Below are positions 40,763-44,060 of a stretch of DNA of 44,060 bases, piece after piece; within the stretch, counting starts at the first letter, position 1; each line of letters opens with the position of its first letter. This stretch comes from JAKACA01 sp050010115. GTDB lineage: Bacteria > Actinomycetota > Acidimicrobiia > Acidimicrobiales > Bog-793. The translations under genes were made by a program, and so were the position numbers. The DNA lies in assembly GCA_050010115.1 (NCBI GenBank), contig JBEKLQ010000023.1:1-44060 (forward strand), in the 5' to 3' direction. The notes under the pieces are model-generated. The model was not told where the DNA came from and searched no databases. It worked only from the letters and a program-made list of their open reading frames with translations.

Positions 40763-42440
40763 CCGTCGCCTCTGCTTGAGCCTGAGCTCGCATCGATGCC
40801 GACCACGTCTGGTAGCCGCCGTCGAGGTTGCGTGCCTTGATCCCGAGTTCGTGCAACAGCGCAGTCGCTGTGTGCCCTCGTTGACCAACCTCGCAGTAGA
40901 CAACGATGGGCCCCTTGCCGAGCGCATCGAGGTGGTCTCGGAGCGAGTCGATCGGCACATTCGTCGACCCTGCGATCGATCCCGCCGCGTGCTCTTCTGC
41001 AGTACGCACGTCCACAAGGGCCCATCCCTCTGTGACCAGCCCGTCGAGTTCGTGCGGGTCGACGACATCGCAGTCGCCGCTCAACACGTTTTCGGCCATG
41101 TAGCCAATGAGGTTGACAGGGTCCTTGGCTGAGGAGAACGGGGGGGCGTACGCGAGTTCGAGGTCAGCGAGGCGGTCGGCAGTGACGCCGCTCGCCATTG
41201 CAGTCGCAATCACATCGATGCGTTTGTCAACGCCGTTGCGACCGACGATCTGTGCGCCAAGAATCGTCGCGTCGTTTGGATCGAAGATCAGCTTCATGGC
41301 CATGCGTGTCGCGCCGGGGTAGTAGGTCGCGTGATCGAAGGGGTGTGAGTGAATTGCTCGGAAGGGTCGGCCTGCCGTTTGCAGGCGCCGTTCGTTCCAG
41401 CCGACCGTTGCAGCGACCAGATCAAAGACCTTCACGATTGCAGTCCCGAGTGAAGCGACTGCATGCGAGGGTCGCCCGGCAATGTGGTCCGCAACTCTGC
41501 GTCCCTGGCGATTGGCAACGTTCGCAAGCGCAATGAGCGAGGTCGCATGCGAGATGGCGTCGGCCTTCTCAACAGCATCACCAACTGCGTAGATATCAGG
41601 GTCGTTCGTCTGGTTCGCCTCGTTGACGGCGATGCCACCGCTCGGTCCCAGGTCGAGACCGGCAGGTTCAGCGAGCCGGACATCGGGTCGTACCCCAATG
41701 GCACCAACAACGAGGTCAGCAGCGAGGACCCGACCGTCGGCAAGGGTGACCGTTCGTTCCTCAACCGATGCAACGGCCGCTCCCGTCTCGACATGGACGC
41801 CGTGAGCAAGAAGCTCGTCACTAACGAGAATGGCAAGCTCAGGATCGAGTGGCGGCAGCACCTGTGAAGTGGCCTCGACGATCGTGACATCGATCCTTAG
41901 GCCGACGAGGTTCTCGGCCATCTCAAGTCCGATGAATCCAGCACCGATCACGACAGCGGTCGACGGTGCGATATCGACGTCCGAGGCGAGGCGGGCTGCA
42001 TCTTCGACGGTTCGCAGCGTGCGGACCCGGTCGTACCCGGGGATAGGGGGGCGCACCGGAGCAGCGCCCGTGCTGAGCACGAGCTTGTCGTAGGCGACGA
42101 CGCTCTCTGCACCGGTAACGGTCGAACGTGTCGTGACGGTGTGCCCTACCCGATCGATAGCGACGACCTCGTCGTGGACCCTGACATCGAGTCGGAACCG
42201 GTCGAACAGCTGCTCCGGAGTCTGTAGCGTGAGGTCCTCCTCCTCTTCGATCAGGCCGCCGACAAAGTACGGCAAGCCGCAGTTGGCGAAGGAGACGTGA
42301 CCAGACCGTTCGAGAACGGTGATGCTGACGTCAGCGTCGAGTCTGCGAAGGCGAGTGGCCGTGGACATTCCGCCCGCGACACCACCGACGATCACGACAC
42401 GCTTGACCAACTCGGATCTTTCGAGAGAAGCAGCCATCAT
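40746..42440 (-). CDS. CoA-disulfide/persulfide reductase with C-terminal rhodanese (CoADR-RHD)
   Basis: The 564-residue product is an FAD/NAD(P)H pyridine nucleotide-disulfide oxidoreductase fused to a rhodanese. FAD-binding RVVIVGGVAGGMSTATRLRR lies at 14-33, the active Cys54 is in VSFANCGLPYFVGG, the NAD-binding AVVIGAGFIGLEMAENL is near 165, and IYAVGDAVEKAD (FAD) near 288. The last 100 residues are a rhodanese with active-site Cys516 in VYCEVGQRGH. Enzymes of this type (CoADR-RHD, Npsr) reduce CoA persulfide, polysulfide or CoA-disulfide. I chose ATG 42440 (MMAASLERSE); 42437 is equivalent. It is part of the persulfide cluster, although no operator lies directly before it. Confidence 0.9.
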   Translation of the reverse strand: MMAASLERSELVKRVVIVGGVAGGMSTATRLRRLDADVSITVLERSGHVSFANCGLPYFVGGLIEEEEDLTLQTPEQLFDRFRLDVRVHDEVVAIDRVGHTVTTRSTVTGAESVVAYDKLVLSTGAAPVRPPIPGYDRVRTLRTVEDAARLASDVDIAPSTAVVIGAGFIGLEMAENLVGLRIDVTIVEATSQVLPPLDPELAILVSDELLAHGVHVETGAAVASVEERTVTLADGRVLAADLVVGAIGVRPDVRLAEPAGLDLGPSGGIAVNEANQTNDPDIYAVGDAVEKADAISHATSLIALANVANRQGRRVADHIAGRPSHAVASLGTAIVKVFDLVAATVGWNERRLQTAGRPFRAIHSHPFDHATYYPGATRMAMKLIFDPNDATILGAQIVGRNGVDKRIDVIATAMASGVTADRLADLELAYAPPFSSAKDPVNLIGYMAENVLSGDCDVVDPHELDGLVTEGWALVDVRTAEEHAAGSIAGSTNVPIDSLRDHLDALGKGPIVVYCEVGQRGHTATALLHELGIKARNLDGGYQTWSASMRAQAQAEATVMPTP

Positions 42441-42454
42441 CTCACCGTACGTCG

Positions 42455-42765
42455 TTGCGCGCGATGACCTGGACAACAGCAACACGTGACTGTCTGCTCG
42501 GCGTGCGGCGGCGTGCACACCGACAGCGAGTTGCCGTCGGGTCCCGGCCCGGGAGTCGCGGCGAAGTTGAGCTTAGGCCCGGTGGCGTTGACGCGGAAGT
42601 CGTAGGTCATCCGCCTAGTCCCACCCAGGTGTTCGAGGGTATCCAGTTCCAGTCGGCGTTCGGAGACACCACGATCACCTCGTGTGGCCCCTTCAGCCGC
42701 CGCTTGGGATGCAGAGCCGCCGTGTGGCCTGAGATACCTGCACCGAGAATCACGACACTTGCCAT
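42455..42765 (-). pseudogene. broken sulfide:quinone oxidoreductase (sqr) gene
   Basis: From ATG 42765, after GGAAGG, the frame reads MASVVILGAGISGHTAALH and later NADWNWIPSNTWVGLGG, matching the N-terminus of type III sulfide:quinone oxidoreductases. It stops at 42607. In another frame, 42455-42606 reads YDFRVNATGPKLNFAATPGP and SLSVCTPPHAEQT, matching a middle part. About 50 codons between them and the whole C-terminal half are missing. It cannot make active enzyme. Confidence 0.85.
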
Positions 42766-42909
42766 TGGGGCCTTCCCACGACATCGAAGTAGATCTTCTG
42801 CTTCACACCCGGGCGCCAGATCCTCGCTTGCGGCAACACGACGCCCCAGAGCTCCAGAGCTCAAGGAGTAACGCTGCTCCCGAAATCGTCCGAACCGACT
42901 GCGGCTAGC

Positions 42910-43071
42910 TCACCGAGACAGCCACCTTCGGCGCTTGGCAGCAGGCGGTTTGGTCGCCTTGCACTGGCAACGATCAGCCGGCGGCACGTGGCCGAGAACC
43001 TGCTCCACGTGGGCACCGCATCCCTTCCAGGTGGGACGACCGCAAGTCCGACAATTCGCTGCTCTGCACAT
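42910..43071 (-). CDS. small Cys-rich protein (53 aa)
   Basis: The 53-residue product begins MCRAANCRTCGRPTWKGCGA, has HVEQVLGHVPPADRCQC, and ends with a basic tail KATKPPAAKRRRWLSR. Six cysteines are arranged as C-x4-C-x2-C, a single Cys after TWKG, and C-x-C. This resembles a family of unnamed small bacterial proteins with the pattern C-x2-CG-x2-TW-x-GCG-x-H-V and RC-x-C; I judge it a real gene. It could bind metal or carry sulfur. The ATG overlaps the predicted operator at 43070, so its expression is probably tied to CstR, though the usual promoter position would then lie over the start codon. Confidence 0.75.
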   Translation of the reverse strand: MCRAANCRTCGRPTWKGCGAHVEQVLGHVPPADRCQCKATKPPAAKRRRWLSR

Positions 43072-43085
43072 ACCCCCTAGGGTAT
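43070..43085. promoter_or_regulatory. predicted CstR operator 3
   Basis: ATACCCCCTAGGGTAT repeats the ATACCC-N4-GGGTAT layout of operators 1 and 2. It lies at the 5' end of the small Cys-rich gene on the minus strand and overlaps its start codon. Confidence 0.72.
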
Positions 43086-43230
43086 CAGCCTCAGAGGCGT
43101 TGCGCTCGCCGCCATGGAGGGCAGACCTCTGACGCTGCGGCCGAGCACCAGAGGCACGTCAGATCGCACCGAGCCAGGCGGCATCGGGCGCCCTCAGCTG
43201 GCCGCCGACTGGGCGATCTGGGACAGGGGG

Positions 43231-43265
43231 TTGACTCGATTAGCTAGACTAGCTAACTTAGTGCT
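43231..43265 (+). promoter_or_regulatory. promoter with a perfect palindrome in its spacer, before vapB-like gene
   Basis: TTGACT (43231-43236) and TAACTT (43254-43259) are separated by 17 bp, an excellent -35/-10 pair. The perfect palindrome TTAGCTAG-A-CTAGCTAA (43240-43256) fills the spacer. The ATG at 43266 lies at the expected start of transcription, suggesting a leaderless mRNA. This suits autorepression by the antitoxin. Confidence 0.8.
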
Positions 43266-43505
43266 ATGCGCGTCAACATGCACGAGGCGAAGACCAACCT
43301 CTCGCGGCTGGTAGCCGCCGTAGAGGCCGGTGAAGCCGACGAGGTCGAAATCGCTCGAGCCGGACACGTCGTGGCCCGAATCGTTCCCCCCCGCCCCCGG
43401 TCGGCACGGCAGCCTGGCTATTGGGCCGGACGAGTCCACCTGCGCGCGGACTTCGACGAGCTCCCTGAAGACGCCGCCGCCGCGTTCCGCGGTGAGAAGC
43501 CGTGA
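43266..43505 (+). CDS. Phd/YefM-type antitoxin
   Basis: The 79-residue product starts MRVNMHEAKTNLSRLVAAVE, with the phrase N-M-H-E-A-K-T-x-L-S-R typical of Phd/YefM antitoxins. The N-terminal domain binds DNA as a dimer; the C-terminal part, from about residue 48 (ARQPGYWAGRVHLRADFDEL), should wrap around the toxin. Its stop overlaps the GTG start of the toxin by 4 bp, as usual for these modules. The strong palindrome in its promoter is a likely autoregulatory operator. It belongs to the type II group in which a Phd-like antitoxin partners a PIN-domain toxin. Confidence 0.92.
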   Translation: MRVNMHEAKTNLSRLVAAVEAGEADEVEIARAGHVVARIVPPRPRSARQPGYWAGRVHLRADFDELPEDAAAAFRGEKP

Positions 43506-43882
43506 AGGTCCTGCTCGACACCCACATCCTCTTGTGGTGGCTCTCCGGGGACCGAGGGCTGCCGCGCCGTGCCGGTCAGGTCATCGCGGACTCCGACACG
43601 GCCGTTGTTGTGTCGGCTGCGACGGCTTGGGAGATCGCCATCAAGAAGGCCGTCGGCCGGCTCGATGCGCCGGACGACCTTCTTGATGCACTGCACGCCA
43701 ACGCGTTCGGTACGCTCGCCATCACCGCAGCTCACGCCTTGGCCGCCGGCCTCCTTCCCGCCCATCACGGCGATCCGTTCGACCGGATTCTCATCGCCCA
43801 GGCCCAAATGGAAGGTCTGACTCTCATCACCGTCGATCAGAGGTTCTCCAAGTACGAGGTCGACCTCCTTCCCATGCATTGA
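43502..43882 (+). CDS. vapC: VapC-type PIN-domain toxin
   Basis: The 126-residue product is a PIN-domain ribonuclease that cleaves RNA when its antitoxin is lost. Acidic active-site residues are seen: Asp6 in MKVLLDTHILLWWL, Glu44 in SAATAWEIAIKK, Asp91 and Asp94 in HHGDPFDRILIAQA, and Asp112 in LITVDQRF. It starts at GTG 43502 in the last codon of the antitoxin gene. Its stop codon lies exactly where the homology of the truncated methyltransferase gene on the other strand begins. RNA target is unknown. Confidence 0.93.
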   Translation: MKVLLDTHILLWWLSGDRGLPRRAGQVIADSDTAVVVSAATAWEIAIKKAVGRLDAPDDLLDALHANAFGTLAITAAHALAAGLLPAHHGDPFDRILIAQAQMEGLTLITVDQRFSKYEVDLLPMH

Positions 43883-44053
43883 CCCGCCTGGCCAGCTCGC
43901 GGGTGATCAACCGAGTACCGCACCCGAGATCGACGATCGACGCCGCGCCCAGCTCGGCGGCGGGCTCCAGACAGAAGCAAGCCTGCGTGTCGGCGGCGTA
44001 CGGGTTGACCGTGTCGTAGATCACGAGTCACCGGTGGTCGGCAAGTCGGCCAT
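43883..44053 (-). pseudogene. N-terminal fragment of a SAM-dependent methyltransferase, cut by the TA module
   Basis: On the minus strand, GTG 44024 opens VIYDTVNPYAADTQACFCLE and continues SIVDLGCGTRLITRELARR, the N-terminus and SAM motif I of a class I methyltransferase (with Arg in place of the usual Gly after GCGT). The similarity ends at about 43883, the first base after vapC. Upstream, ATG 44053 gives MADLPTTGDS and then a stop, in a different frame, so a second shift is likely. The rest of the enzyme is missing. Confidence 0.75.
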
Positions 44054-44060
44054 GGTCGGC

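Noticed and set aside
40546..41025. N-terminal extension of the methyltransferase to 41025
   Set aside because: The extension runs antisense through the truncated cstR and into the oxidoreductase, and the ribosome site supports the GTG at 40545.

Overview
The window is GC-rich, densely coded chromosomal DNA with frequent GTG starts and GTGA stop/start overlaps. It encodes RecBCD, a TIGR00027-type methyltransferase, a DHA2 exporter and Tat/lipobox secreted hydrolases. This points to an actinobacterium; class Acidimicrobiia or a relative is a reasonable guess, but no taxonomic marker gene (rRNA, ribosomal protein) is present. No rRNA, tRNA, CRISPR array, prophage or intact insertion sequence was found.

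Layout. 1-2.9 kb: end of a PRC-barrel-like gene, a small acidic protein, a class III aminotransferase, a SixA-like phosphatase and a probable HsdM (type I methylase) remnant. 3.1-16.8 kb: the RecBCD genes. recC is separated from the overlapping recB-recD pair by about 4.4 kb holding a two-TM protein, a MarR-like regulator, a LapA-like protein, an arylsulfotransferase and a DoxX protein. Copies of a 41-bp palindromic element lie just outside recC and just after recD. 16.9-30.5 kb: accessory genes: YjbR, a streptogramin-lyase-like propeller with a TIG domain, a FtsX/MacB ABC transporter, a Mug glycosylase, a DMFase-like surface protein, an HD-GYP protein, a Tat lipoprotein phospholipase C, a TIGR00027 methyltransferase, a YVTN propeller and a second phosphoesterase. 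30.6-32.5 kb: a DHA2 exporter and a split-barrel flavoprotein.

32.7-43.1 kb is a sulfur region. cysK-cysE make cysteine. Beyond a cyclic-nucleotide-binding protein, a degenerate Nudix protein and a SufS-like desulfurase lies what reads as a reactive-sulfur (persulfide) defence cluster: a TauE/SafE exporter, a rhodanese-persulfide dioxygenase fusion, a CstR-type sensor, a small methyltransferase, a CoA-disulfide/persulfide reductase fused to rhodanese, and a tiny Cys-rich protein. Three sites with the same architecture (ATACCC-N4-GGGTAT, at 38314, 40596 and 43070) lie at its promoters and are probably CstR operators. The cluster is partly decayed, with remnants of a DUF302 gene, a second cstR and a sulfide:quinone oxidoreductase. 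None of these was annotated by the long-ORF view.

The right end carries a Phd/VapC-type toxin-antitoxin pair. A perfect 17-bp palindrome fills its promoter spacer, and the module abuts a truncated methyltransferase gene. Its palindrome shares a core with an array of five CTAG sites spaced exactly 14 bp apart upstream of the MarR-like gene.
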